A stretch of DNA of 64,000 bases, taken from Clarkia xantiana subsp. parviflora (Eukaryota > Streptophyta > Magnoliopsida > Myrtales > Onagraceae). How positions within the stretch are numbered: the first letter of the stretch is position 1; each line of letters begins with the position of its first letter. Location of the stretch: NCBI GenBank assembly GCA_036873135.1, contig JAPTYO010000005.1, forward strand, positions 19,302,666 to 19,366,665, given 5' to 3'. The position numbers and the translations under genes were made by a program. This document shows positions 31,312 to 42,680 of the stretch, piece by piece. The notes below the pieces were generated by a model. The model had not been told where the DNA came from. It ran no database searches and saw only the letters and a list, made by a program, of their open reading frames with translations.

Positions 31312-33470
31312 CAGCTCTGTCCCGTGGCCTCAGCGGGAGGTTGTGGCGGACCCTGCCCCCAAGCTCCTAGACTATGCTGAGGATGACCTCAACACTCTCC
31401 AAATGGTTCAGCTCTATCGTTGGGGAGACAACTTCATACCCCTCGATGCCAACAAGCTCCAGGAGAAGGACTTGATTACTATCGGAGTCCGACTCCTTGA
31501 CTCTGTTTCCAAAGATTTGGTCATCTGGGTAATATTTCTAACTATCTTATCTTTTACCTTTGCAGCCAAGAAGGCTTCTCTGCTGACTCATCTCATTATG
31601 AAGCAGGGCGAGACTGATGCCGTCCAGAGTGGCTCCAAGCGGAAGCGAAAGCTGGTGAACAAGGGTGCTTCCTCTTCCGCTCCTCTGTCTGCTGCTCCTC
31701 CCACCGAAGAGCAGGTCGGAGCCAAGAAGGCTAGGAGGGAGGAGATAGATCGGGCTTTCGGAGCCACTACCGTCGAGGAAGGTAAGCGTCTTCGTCGTGC
31801 AATTAAAAGATATAAGAAATTGGTCCCCAAGGAGTTTATCCCCGCTGATCGGGAATCACGGATTCGGGAAATTAAATACATCCTTCAAGGAGAAGTCCCC
31901 CGCGTTCTCAAGGTGGGATATTACAACTTCTTTGGGAAAGACCAGCATGTTGAATGTCAAATCCTCTGGTGTCCTGACGGAATTCTCCTTGGCCATCTTG
32001 TTCTTGGCCGCCACTGCCTCGTCGAGCTCCACCTGAAGCTTGGCTAATGGATCAGGGTCCGACGTAGCTTCAGCCTCCTCCAAAGCATTCTTCAGAGCCA
32101 AGGCGATGGCGAAACAACGCTGTTGGTCCGTAGTTTCCTAAGGCTAAGGGAAAAAAGATAAGAATTCGATGGTCGAAAGCAGGGATAAGGAAGAAAACAA
32201 GAAAAGGTAAGGTATTACCTCCATCCAAAGGACGGCCATAGCGCGGAACTCCTCTTCGATGTCCTCCCGCGTCAAGCAAAGCGGCAGTCTCAAAGCGGGA
32301 GGAATTGACCCTGCCAGCAAATGCAGGGCCAAGTCGGGCTGAAGATTATCCCGTCGGATCGAAAACCCGTGGAGGGATTCGATCGGACGCCAGGGAATCG
32401 CCGCCTGGTCGGAGTTGTAAATCTTGTAAACATCATCCATCGGAAGACGAGGGATAGCCTCGGCATCATCGGTGGGAGGAGCTACCTCAGTCGGAGGAGG
32501 CTCGGGAGTAGGAGTGCGAAAAGCAGGAGGAGGACTCCGGGACACGTCCCTCACGGCGGGCCTCATGCTCCTTGACCCCGACCTTCCGCGGGGAAGCAGG
32601 CCCCCCTCGTCAGGCTCTTCAACAGAAGGAGAGGCCTCCAAATCAGTCACCCGACGGAACTGAGCATCCGCCGGGACATCCTCCAGCATCAGTTCTTGCG
32701 GAGCCGCAGTCTCCGCTGGAATGACAGCCTCCGTCGGAGCAAGAGTCTCCGAGGGACCTGCAGTGGCAGGACGAACATGGTCAGGAAGAATTCCGCCGGG
32801 ACCACCAGAGGATTTGACGTTCAACATGCTGGTCTTTCCCAAAGAAGTTGTAATATCCCGCCTTGAGAACGCGGGGGACTTCTCCTTGAAGGATGTATTT
32901 AATTTCCCGAACCCGCGATTCTCGATCAGCGGGGATAAACTCCTTGGGGACCAATTTCTTATATCTTTTAATTGCACGACGAAGACGCTTACCTTCCTCG
33001 ACGGTAGTGGCTCCGAAAGCCCGATCTATCTCCTCCCTCCTAGCCTTCTTGGCCCCGACCTGCTCTTCGGTGGGAGGAACAGCAGAATGAGGAGCGGAAG
33101 AGGAAGCACCCTTCTTCACCAGCTTTCGCTTCCGCTTGGAGCCACTCTGGACGGCATCAGTCTCGCCCTGCTTCATAATGAGATGAGTCAGCAGAGAAGC
33201 CTTCTTGGCTGCAAAGGTAAAAGATAAGATAGTTAGAAATATTACCCAGATGACCAAATCTTTGGAAACAGAGTCAAGGAGTCGGACTCCGATAGTAATC
33301 AAGTCCTTCTCCTGGAGCTTGTTGGCATCGAGGGGTATGAAGTTGTCTCCCCAACGATAGAGCTGAACCATTTGGAGAGTGTTGAGGTCATCCTCAGCAT
33401 AGTCTAGGAGCTTGGGGGCAGGGTCCGCCACAACCTCCCACTGAGGCCACGGGACAGAGCTGTGTTGGAC
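31304..33470. repeat. Hairpin-forming inverted repeat, T unit 3
   Basis: Left arm 31304-31986, right arm 32787-33470, loop about 800 bp. The left arm is open as a plus-strand reading frame running on from inside the LTR (31178-32047). Confidence 0.95.
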
Positions 33471-34120
33471 GAAGAAGTAGTACTTCTTCCATCCGCTGTT
33501 GTCGGATCCCGAGTCGCGAATCAGCACCCGATCTTTGTGGAACTTCCAAGTTTCGCTATCCCAGCCGAAACGTGAAAGTTGCTCCTTTGTCCACTTTGGG
33601 AGTCGGGGGGAGAAGGAGCAGACACCAGCCTTGTTGCACTTCATGCCGTAGAAGGTGCGGAAAAGTAGTAGACTGTACGTCCACTGCTGGCGGTGGCATA
33701 GGAGTTGAAAGGCATTCCACACGCGGATGGCGTGTGGAGAGAAGGTACAAGGGTGCGTTTGGTAGAAGTTGCACATCTCCACCAAATTTCCGCAGAAGGG
33801 GAACCGAATCCCCGCGCTTATTTGTCTGGCGGAGACGAACACTTCCCCTGCCCGAGGAGGCGTAACGATGTGCTTCCTTCTGACGGCAGGTTGAGACTCA
33901 TACGGGAAGCGAGGTTCCCAATCGGAGGTAATACACCCCTCTCTAAGGGCAACCTCATATGAAGCCTCATAAATCTCATTGACAGCAAATTCGAAAGTGA
34001 AAGGAGCCCTAGCCTCAGAACTAGCTTCGTCTAAAACGGTTGCAAACAAGAAGATTTGAGAAAAGGAGAACAAACAGCAAGTAAATCACGAAAACATAGA
34101 AGAAAGTCCTTACCAGACAT
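31989..34120 (-). pseudogene. Antisense gene of T unit 3, 3' truncated
   Basis: Same layout as unit 1: ATGTCTG exon ending at 34120, long first frame 34073-32781, second frame about 32977-32144, coiled coil to about 31989, then the break into the inverted copy. It is the best-preserved copy with unit 1. It differs from unit 1 by a handful of substitutions (for example EIYEASYE for EISEASYE). Confidence 0.72.
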
Positions 34121-34803
34121 GATTGGAGATCGGAGAGGTAAAATGAAGGAAGATCAGAAGGGTTGAAGGCCCTGGATCACTTGAACAGCAGGAAGAGCTT
34201 GGAGAAGAAGCTTCGAATGCAAGAATGGCTGAAATCGAGAGAGTGCAGAAGAAGTAAATAATGCCAGGGTTTTAGCTTTTATAAGCAAAAGGATAACTGG
34301 AGGGACTTAATCTTGACCATTGAAGACGAAACGATTTGATCACAACCGTTGAAATCATGAAGACGATACGGAAGAGACAGCTGGATGGGCTTGATCTGCA
34401 CCGTTGAAGAGGAAACGACACGATCTTAATCGCCGATATTATAGGTACGGAAAGGACGTGCGTGACGTCACAGCTGCTTTTTCAGAAAGCAACAGTCACG
34501 CCGGTTTAAACGTCGTTTCCTTATCCCTAGGCATTTAATGCTACAGTAACCGAGGAGTCTCCTCGGATTTGGCAACTGCCCATGGGGTCTGGTGGGCCCA
34601 AGGCAATCATGAGTAAGAAACTCTGTCATACAACGATTGCGTGCAAGGCAAAAGCCTCTGACTGAGGTATCAAGAAACGTAAAAATAAAAGCCCCCGACG
34701 GTGGTATCGGGAGGTATGAAGACAAAATCCTCCGACAGCGAGGTCAGAAGATCCGAGCTGAAAGACACGACGGACTAAAAGTCCCCCATGTCTTGGGGGC
34801 AAA

Positions 34804-35541
34804 TGATGGGTTCCGATGTAATCGTTAGCCCCGGTAACAACCAATGGACGGCGAGTAGGTCAAGTGGGCCTCGCGAAAAGCCTGGAAGGCCCAGAGGCCC
34901 AGTATGAAAGGGCTCGACTTTAGTGGTCCCGATATATGAGCTGAATGCTCCCGACAAGAAGCCTCTGAGTAGGCCCCGATAATAAAGCCCCGCAGAGGCT
35001 GGACCTGTCCCGTAGAGACTGAAGGTCCTGGGTGGTGATCTAGAATGAGACAACTCTGGAGTCTCCGACAGGAGTCGGGACTTGTGATCAGAGGATAAAG
35101 ACCGAGAAACCCGCCTACTAGATAGAGTAGTGGGAGACGGTTAGAGATGAAGATAAATCCCCCGAGATACGTAGGGCGTGCCCGAGATACGCGGAGTATG
35201 GGTAAGATACGCGGAGCGTGGGGCGAGATATACGGAATCCCAACCGAGATATACGGAATCGTGGCGAGATACACGGAATCATGGGTACAACGGCCAAGCA
35301 TGGACACAGGTAGCTGGGCAACTTCTCCTTCTATATAAAGGAGGAAGTTACCCCAGAAAACTCATACTCTCTAATACGCACTTAAGATACTGCTGCCACC
35401 CCATTGATTGTATACTCATTTAAGCATCGGAGAGGGATTCTGGGTCACCACCCAGGTCATCCCCTTTTGCAGGATTACGCGGAGCCCAGGAGTCCAAGCT
35501 TTCCGTCAAGGACGTAACGGAGCTTCGCCCGTGATCCAACA
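34804..35541 (+). repeat. T LTR 4 (738 bp)
   Basis: Last LTR of the array, ending CCAACA and followed by the TSD GCAAC (35542-35546), after which solo LTR S resumes. Confidence 0.95.
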
Positions 35542-35972
35542 GCAACCTGTTGGGACATACTTGTCACCTACTGACACACCACTGTCCCCCTCAACCAATC
35601 AGAGAAAGGCGGCAACCGCCAGTGATCAGCCAATCAGAACATATATGCTGCCACTTAATGTCGGTATAAATCTATGCCTATAAATACATATGTATGAATT
35701 TACTCTCTAATATACTTTTCATAGTATTACTCTCATATTCCATTACTAAACTTAATATTTGGAGTGGAATCAGAGGAAGATCCCCACCCCCTTTTCAGGT
35801 TAACGCCCAAAACACTCCAATGGAAATCGAGTACCCTATGAGGTCGAGATAAACACCTAAGTGAGTTATTTAAAGGCGACACCTCGAAGTCCATATTCAT
35901 AAGCTAAGGGCCACGACAACTTGATCCCAACACATGGTAATGGTTAAACTCTGTCTCGCTCACTTAGCCGAC

Positions 35973-36872
35973 TGTTAGGTTATGAATTAAGATGGTACGA
36001 GGTCAGCACGTTACATATCCGGACACTCTAAAGCAGGGCATCAAAATACGAGTCGACGATTAAATACGCCCAGGGCAAAGACACATAGATGAATAGTCAA
36101 AACGTACCTTTTGGAAAGTGTCAACAAACACAAACGACGTTGAAAGAATGGCCACAAATCTCGAAAAAGTCTCCCTTTCTTAAAGGCTTGAGTCAAGTCG
36201 ACGACCAGACCATAACGAGAAAACCCTTCCTCTTAAGGAACGGGATTTAGGTGGCAAACCTACATGCCGCCATTCCCTTGAGGAAATATCCTCTCTAAGG
36301 TAAACATGACATGGGAACTTGCTCGCCACCATTCCCCTGAGGAACCCTCGTTTCTAAGGTAAAAGTGACATGGCGACCTGCTTGTCAACTACTCAGAGAA
36401 ACCGTCACCTCTAAGTTAAAGGTGACGCGGCGACCTGCTTGTTACCTACTCAGAGAAACCATCATCTCTATGGAAAGATGACGTGGCGACCTACTTGTCA
36501 CCTACTGACTAGCCACCTTGTCCCACAGCCAATAGGAAAATTCGTCCGCCGCCACCAAGCAACCAATCAATAGGAATCCACCGCCACATAATGTCGGTAA
36601 AACTTCCCTATAAATACCTTCGAGTCATCTTATATTATTACATTCTCATATAGTTTATCAAGTATTATACTCTCATATTGATTACCTGACTTAAGCTTCA
36701 TAGTAGATTCAGGGACAATTCACCACCCCATTTTTAGGTTAACGACATCCAAAGATCCATAAAGGAAACTAAGTACCCTTCGAGGTCAAGCTAGACACCT
36801 AAGAGAACAAGACGAGGTGACATCCTGAAGTCTATTCCCAGAATCTTGGGCCACGGAACTTTGATCCCAACA
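35973..36872 (+). repeat. Element E 5' LTR (900 bp)
   Basis: TGTTAGGTTATG..CTTTGATCCCAACA, TATAAATA at 36609-36616. U3 carries diverged repeats containing GTGACATGGCGACCTGCTTG. The 5 bp before it are CCGAC; no partner TSD is seen. Confidence 0.88.
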
Positions 36873-36892
36873 TTTGGTGCCGTCTGTGGGAA
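36873..36892 (+). other. Primer-binding site, element E
   Basis: TTTGGTGCCGTCTGTGGGAA starts right after the LTR end. It differs from J's TTGGCGCCGTCTGTGGGAA by one substitution. Confidence 0.8.
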
Positions 36893-36908
36893 GGCGATCA
36901 AAGAGTCA

Positions 36909-37550
36909 TGGCACCTCCCAGAAGTAACCCTAGGGGAAATGATGCATATGAAATTGCTACAACCCTCATCGACATTGTGCAAAGCCCATAATATAATCTG
37001 GAAGAATACTTCCGGCATTTTCAAAGGGCCCTTGATCGAAATAAGGGCGAGTCCTCAGAAAGAGAGGTCGTTCGAGCATTTTTAATAGGATTAAAACCCC
37101 AATTCCAATCATTGGCTATCACTCAATATACTAAACCAATAGAAAGGTTGGAAGATTTGACTCAAAGGGTGACCCTTCAAATTGGGGCAAAACCAACTCG
37201 GAGTGATCACCTTATTCAAAGAAGGGCCCTGTAGAGTCGAGACAGAAATCCACCTTCTCGAGGTTCTATCGCCTCCCGAGGAAGGGAATTTTGACGAATT
37301 CAACAAAGGCTGGAGAGATTCCAACATGCGGAAGATAGTCGTCGTCCCCTTCCATTATGTGAGCGTCCCATTATAGAGGGGCGCATCACCGAATATTGCC
37401 TCATGGCAAGGAGACAACTTAAATTCACACATGAAGAAATTCAGCGTCACCACCGCCATCGTTCTCATGAGCAAAGAAAGTGGAGAACACCCCCTGATAA
37501 TAACATTAGCGTTTTATCAGAAGGATTTGTGGCGGGAGGGGAACTAAGAA
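36909..37550 (+). pseudogene. gag: Gag remnant of element E
   Basis: An ATG at 36909 opens a short frame that stops after 27 codons. Gag-like pieces follow: EEYFRHFQRALDRNKGES, REVVRAFLIGLKPQFQSL and KPIERLEDLTQRVTLQIG. Most of the capsid core and the finger are deleted. Confidence 0.65.
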
Positions 37551-37554
37551 CTGC

Positions 37555-40500
37555 TTGAGAGCTTATGCAGCCAAAAATATCTCATTTTATGATACGCGGA
37601 AGAGATCAAGGAAGCTGGAGCTAGTTGCTGTCAATTTCTCCACAAATGATTTAGCAAAGGCAACACAGCCCCATAAGGATGCTCTTGTGATCACGACTTG
37701 GGTAGAAGGGTTTGAGATAAATAGAGTATATATCGATGGGGGGGAGTTCGGCCGATATAATCTCATTCAAAGTCGTCACCACGATGGGATACCAAAAGAA
37801 AGACCTTCAAGAAATGAATTCCCCCTCGTAGGGTTCGCAGGAAGAACAACTTATCCCCTGTGAGTAATTCAATTTCCGATAATCCTAGGGCAAGTATGGA
37901 AAGCTTTATGTTTAAATGTATATTTCATAGTCGTCAACGAAATGAAAACCTACAATGACATCCTAGAAAGGGGGACTCTAAATGGCAACTACATCGTTCC
38001 CTCTACTACCCAGCAAGTCATGAGATTTCCCACTTACCATGGGACGGGAGAAGTATGGGGCGATTAAAAGGAATCCCGACAATGCTATGTCAATATCCTC
38101 AAAAGACAAAATCAAATAGAGACATTATCTATTGTCACAGACGAGGACCCTCGAGAAAAAGGCGGATGACCAGCTCCAATGGAGAAATTGATAGAGGTCA
38201 ACATTGATGGCGACGACAAAAAGGTCAAGATCCGGACTGCCTTGCCCCAAGAATTGCCAGAAAGGGTAATTTATCTCTTCAGGGAATATAAAGAATTGTT
38301 CGCCTGGAAACCTAGCGACATGCCAGGGATAAGTCCCGAAATTATTTCCCATGAACAAAAAATAAAGTCGACCGAAAAGCCTATAGCCCAAAAGAGAAGG
38401 TCCATGGGTACCGATAAGAATGCAGTGATCCGTCAATAGATGGGAAAATTGGTCGACACCGGTTTCGTAAAAAAATACGATTTCAAACATGGGTCGCCAA
38501 TCCTATCTTAGTAAAAAAGTCAAATGGGAAGTGGAGAATGTGCATGGATTTCCGAGATCTCAACAAGGCATGCCCAAAAGACTCCTACCCACAGCTTGTT
38601 GACGCCACATCAGGTCATGAATTTTTAAGCCTTATGGATGCCTATTCTGGTTATAATCAAATTCAAATGCATATTGACAACGAAGCCTATACCGCTTTCT
38701 ACGCAGATAGTGACATTTATCACTATAAGGTCATGCCCTTTGGGTTAGTAAATGCTGGAGCCACTTATCAAAGAATGGTCAACAAACTCTTTAAATCCAT
38801 GTTAGGAAGGAATATGGAGGCCTATGTTGATGATATGCTGGTCAAAACCAGAAGAGGCCACGATCATGTACGAGTTTTGGAGGAACCATTCACTTGTATG
38901 AGGCTACACTAGGTATGGAAAAACCCGACCAAGTGCGCCTTTGGCGTCAAATCTGGAAAATCCTGGGTTTTATGGTGAGCCAAAGAGAAATCGAAGCCAA
39001 TCCGGAGAAAGTAGCCGCAGTAGAAGGAATGTCTTCACCTACCTGTCATAAAGAGGTCCAAAGCCTCAACGGGAGACTGGTGTCTTTAGGAAGATTCCTG
39101 GCACGGTCTAGCGATAAGCCCCTACCCTTGTTCAAGGTGTTGAGGGAAAATAAAAAGTTCGGATGGAACCCGAAATGCAATTAAGCTTTCCAAAAATTGA
39201 AGAAGCATCTTCATTCGCTCCATGCATTGGCGAAGCCGCTTCCACAAGACTCACTCTTTCTCTATTTGAGTGTGAGCTCGGCAGCAGTAAGCTCGGTGCT
39301 TATCAAGGAGACATACAATATTCATATTATAGTCTACTATGTTAGTAAGATCTTTGGCATGGCCAAAGCAAACTACATGGAGATTGAGAAGTATCTAAAT
39401 GCATTACTGGTGGTGGCGAGGAAACTACGACCATACTTTCATGCTCACGAAATCACCGTCCTTACTAACCAACCTTTGAAACAGCTCTTGCATAAGACAT
39501 ACATCTCAAGAAGGATGGTAAAATGGGCGGTGGAATTAAGTGAATTTTGCATACACTTCGTGCCTCGAAAAGCTATCAAAGGTCAAGCACTTGCAAGCTT
39601 TATAGCTGAAAATACGGCAACACCAGACGTTAAAACAATCATTCTCCCCCAAGAGGAACATTTCAAAGTGACGCCAGAGAGCGTGGCCAACGACATTTTT
39701 CCTTGGATCCTGTATACTGATGGCTCATCTTCGTGTCTATGATGTTGAGCAGGACTGGTATTGACGCCACCGGACGGAGAGCTACTCCGATATGATTTGG
39801 CACTAACCTTCCGCGCCACCAACAATGTGGCGGAGTATGAAGCTCTGAGGGGTCTTAGGATAGAAAAATGTATGAGAATTTCTAATTAAGGATTCGATAT
39901 GATTCTGAGCTAGTCATCAAACAAACAAAAGGAACATACATCTCAGAGGGAGAAAATATGAAAAAGTATGCAGAGGAAGTGAGGCGACTCGTTCAAGACA
40001 TGCCCCACTTCCAAATAAAGGCTATCCATGGGGAAAGTAACCAAGAAGCTGATGCCCTCAGCAACTTTTCCTTGGGAAAATGCCATTCTGATGCCTGTGC
40101 ACTTCATCGAACGCTCCGCCTACTCTGCCATTGAAGTCGGGGCAGATGTCCTCAACATCCAGGCTCCTAATTCTTTGATAAATCTCGTCCATACGTACTT
40201 AGAGTGCGGAAACTTCCAGAAGATTCGTTAAAATTGACTAAAATACAAAGAATAGCAGGACGATCATAATTCTCGATGGATACCTCTATAAACAAGGATT
40301 CTCGACGCCTTATCTTCGATGTATAGTTGCTCCTCAAACGGAAAATATCATTGAAGATCTACACAAAGGAGACGTTGGATGCCACGAAGGAGCCAGAACC
40401 CTTGTACAGAAGGCCTTACGAAAGGGATTCTATTCGCCAGAGATGAGTAAAGAAGCGACAACTCCCATACAAGCCCGCCCTACCTGTCAAGTCTACGGCC

Positions 40501-41381
40501 CGAATAATAAGCCCACAATCGAAACTCACACTAATGATTAGAGCTTGGCCATTCTCACGATAGGGAATTGATCTCATAAGGCCTCTTCCAAAGTCGACAG
40601 GCCAACAAACACATATCGTGGTCGCCATCGACTACTTCTTAAAGTGGATAGAAGCAAGAGCACTGGCATCAATGATTACTTTTCAAATGATAAAATTCAT
40701 TCGTGAACAAATCATATGTTGATATGGGGTTCCAAATATCCTCAGCAGTGAAAACGGCCCCCAATTTTCTAGCGACGAACTCGCCGAATTTTGTGACGAT
40801 ATGTTTATTAAGCATCGTATTGTCTCGGTTTATCATGCACAAAATAATGGACATGTAGAAGTGGCCAATAAGACGATTCTCAATGGATTAAACAAGAGGG
40901 TGGCGACTTTAAAATGGGACTGGGTAGAAGAGTTAGACCAAGTACTTTGGGCTCTCAGAACCTCCCCCAAAAGGCCACGGGTGAAACCCCTTTCGGCATG
41001 GTCTATGGATCGGAAGCTGTGTCATCCATAGAGTTGGAAAATATCTCTCAAAGAGTTGCCGCTTATGAAGCCGGTCAAAATTAAGAGCAAAGAAAGATCG
41101 ACCTAGACTTGGTTGACGAAAAAAATGGGCTTCACAAGAACTCAATGAAGAATGAAACTCGCTACGGCTAGGTACTTCAAGCGGAAAGTAGGGAGACGAG
41201 GTCCTGCGAAGATATGAATTTCTATCAACCGACCAAAGGGGGATGATTGTACCAAAGTGGGAAGGACCTTATATCATTATCGATATACCATGCCCTAACG
41301 CCTACAAATTAGAAGATCTTCAAGGGAAACACCTTAATAGGATTTTTAATGTCGAGCACCTGAAGAAATACTATGTCTAAA
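37555..41381 (+). pseudogene. pol: Pol of element E: protease, reverse transcriptase, RNase H, integrase
   Basis: The protease part has PHKDALVITTWVEGFEINRV followed by a damaged IDGGEFG site. Reverse transcriptase spans about 38430-39000, with MCMDFRDLNKACPKDSYP, YSGYNQIQMHID and AYVDDMLVK; the usual Leu-Pro-Arg-Ile-Asp after the CPKD motif is deleted. RNase H retains ILYTDGSSS near 39710, then a stop. Integrase pieces run about 40280-41100, with ENGPQFSSDEL-like and QNNGHVEVANKTILNGLNKR motifs. The C-terminal tail KWEGPYIIIDIPCPNAYKLE..HLKKYYV ends at 41381. Many stops and shifts interrupt it. Confidence 0.85.
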
Positions 41382-41457
41382 ACTATTTTGTGTATTAATA
41401 TTACAATGAAGTGATAAATAAAGATACAATTTCTTTCCCTTTCGTGTATATCACAGG

Positions 41458-42092
41458 ATTTCTCGACTTCCGATAGTCGTCATCTACAAAGGAGTTCGGT
41501 CATAAAACCGACTTCTCGACTTCATATAGTCGGTAACGACCAAGAAGCTCAGTCATAATACTGACTCCTCGACTTCCGATAGTCGCCATCAACAAAGGAG
41601 CTCGGTCATGAAACCGAATCCTCGACTTCATACATTTGGCGACGACCAAGGAGCTCAGTCATAATACTTACTCCTCGATTTCTGATACTCGCCATCTATA
41701 AAGGAGTTAGTTCATAAAACTGACTCCACTACTTCATATAGTCGGCAACGACCAAGAAGCTCAGTCATAATACTGGCTCCTCGACTTCCGATAGTCGCCA
41801 TCTACAAAAGAGTTCAGTCATAAAACTGACTCATCGAATTCATATAGTCGACGACGACAAAGAAGCTCAGTCATAATAGTGACTCCTCGACTTTTGATAT
41901 TCTCAATCTATAAAGGTGTTCGGTCATAAAATCGACTCCTCAACTTCATATAGTCGGTGACGACCAACGAGCTCAGTCATAATACTGACTCCTCAACTTC
42001 CGATAGTCGCCATCTACAAAGAAGTTCGGTCATAAAACCGACTCCTCTACTCCATATAGTTGGCGATGACCAAGGAGCTCATTCATAATACT
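41458..42092. repeat. 53-bp array of element E, alternating in pairs (106 bp)
   Basis: CTCGACTTCxxATAGTCG marks recur every 53 bp (41464, 41517, 41570, 41623, 41676 and on), about 12 monomers. Two variants alternate: one with CATCTACAAAGGAGTTCGG and one with GACGACCAAGGAGCTCAG, so the true unit is a 106-bp dimer. The array is cut by G within a unit. Confidence 0.9.
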
Positions 42093-42640
42093 TGGTGGAT
42101 ATACGCCCAATCTATCACTAATTGGACCCGAGAAGTGGACCGGAACCGGAACTCAAGACTTAAGACACGGACACCCGAGGCCCATCACTTGGGCCCGGAA
42201 AATATCCCGAGTGGCAAAATCAACTCGGGAAGACCCCAGGTGGAAAAACCACCCGGGACCCGAGCTAGGCCTTAGGGGTACCCCTCCAGGTACCCCCCCC
42301 CCCCCCCCCCCCCCCGTCCGTCCGGACCCCCACCCTCGGATGAAACCTCGCTCGGGGCTCGCCTTAGAAGGCCACACACCAATACTTAGCCATATTGAAC
42401 TTACCTACGTTCGAACCGAGGTCAAAGACAACTTATTTACGGTCAAGACCAACCTATAATTACGAACCCGCCACAGCCGAACCAGAGAACCACTAGAACC
42501 GGGGCGGTCCAATAGAAAATCTATAAATAGAGAGCTCATCCCCTCATTTGAAGGTATTCACTCTCTCTCTAAGCTCACCCTCTCTCTAGAAGCTCTCACT
42601 AACTTAAGCTTCGGAATGGGCTTACCGGGATAACACTACA
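42093..42640 (+). repeat. Element G 5' LTR, 3' end missing
   Basis: The LTR begins TGGTGGATATAC and has TATAAATA at 42522-42529. A run of 23 C lies at 42293-42315. No ACA terminus or PBS follows. A 15-bp direct repeat AACACTACATGAGCT (42632-42646 and 42673-42687) marks the place where the LTR end, PBS and most of gag have been lost. Confidence 0.7.
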
Positions 42641-42680
42641 TGAGCTGCGGATTCGAGCAAAAAACAAAGTAGAACACTAC

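Larger units (their letters stand above)
22115..35541 (+). mobile_element. Element T, tandem LTR array with hairpin internal regions (family 3)
   Basis: Four 738-bp LTRs alternate with three internal regions of about 3.49 kb; LTR starts are 4230, 4229 and 4230 bp apart. The whole array is flanked by one exact 5-bp TSD, GCAAC (22110-22114, 35542-35546), so it entered as one insertion. LTR termini are TGATGGG..CCAACA, the same as J, whose LTR also shares the GAGATACGCGG subrepeats. The internal region has no PBS, gag or pol. It holds an antisense gene and a large inverted duplication of that gene. Expansion from one to three units by unequal LTR recombination is the simplest explanation. Confidence 0.93.
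21845..35932 (+). mobile_element. Solo LTR S (family 1), split by element T
   Basis: 21845-22114 and 35547-35932 together make one family 1 LTR of 656 bp (TGTTGGGATATG..TTGATCCCAACA) with its TATAAATA at 35679-35686. It is flanked by its own TSD CATGG (21840-21844, 35933-35937) and has no internal region, so the parental element was reduced to a solo LTR by LTR-LTR recombination. T then inserted into it, or had done so earlier. Confidence 0.88.
35973..42092 (+). mobile_element. Element E, decayed Tat-like gag-pol element (family 1)
   Basis: 5' LTR, PBS, gag remnant, protease, reverse transcriptase, RNase H, integrase and a 53-bp array, in canonical order on the plus strand. The 3' LTR is not present: the array is cut at 42092 by element G. 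All enzyme frames contain stops and frameshifts, so E is an old dead copy. Confidence 0.88.

Noticed and set aside
22842..32047. Plus-strand frames in the T units as separate genes
   Set aside because: They are the inverted copy of the antisense gene, entered from the LTR, with no start of their own and stops in unit 2.
22115..35541. Host segmental duplication or satellite
   Set aside because: Each repeat is bounded by LTR ends TG..CA and a polypurine tract, and the whole has a single 5-bp TSD.
37555..41381. Functional polyprotein in E
   Set aside because: Many stops and shifts, and loss of residues next to the reverse transcriptase CPKD motif.
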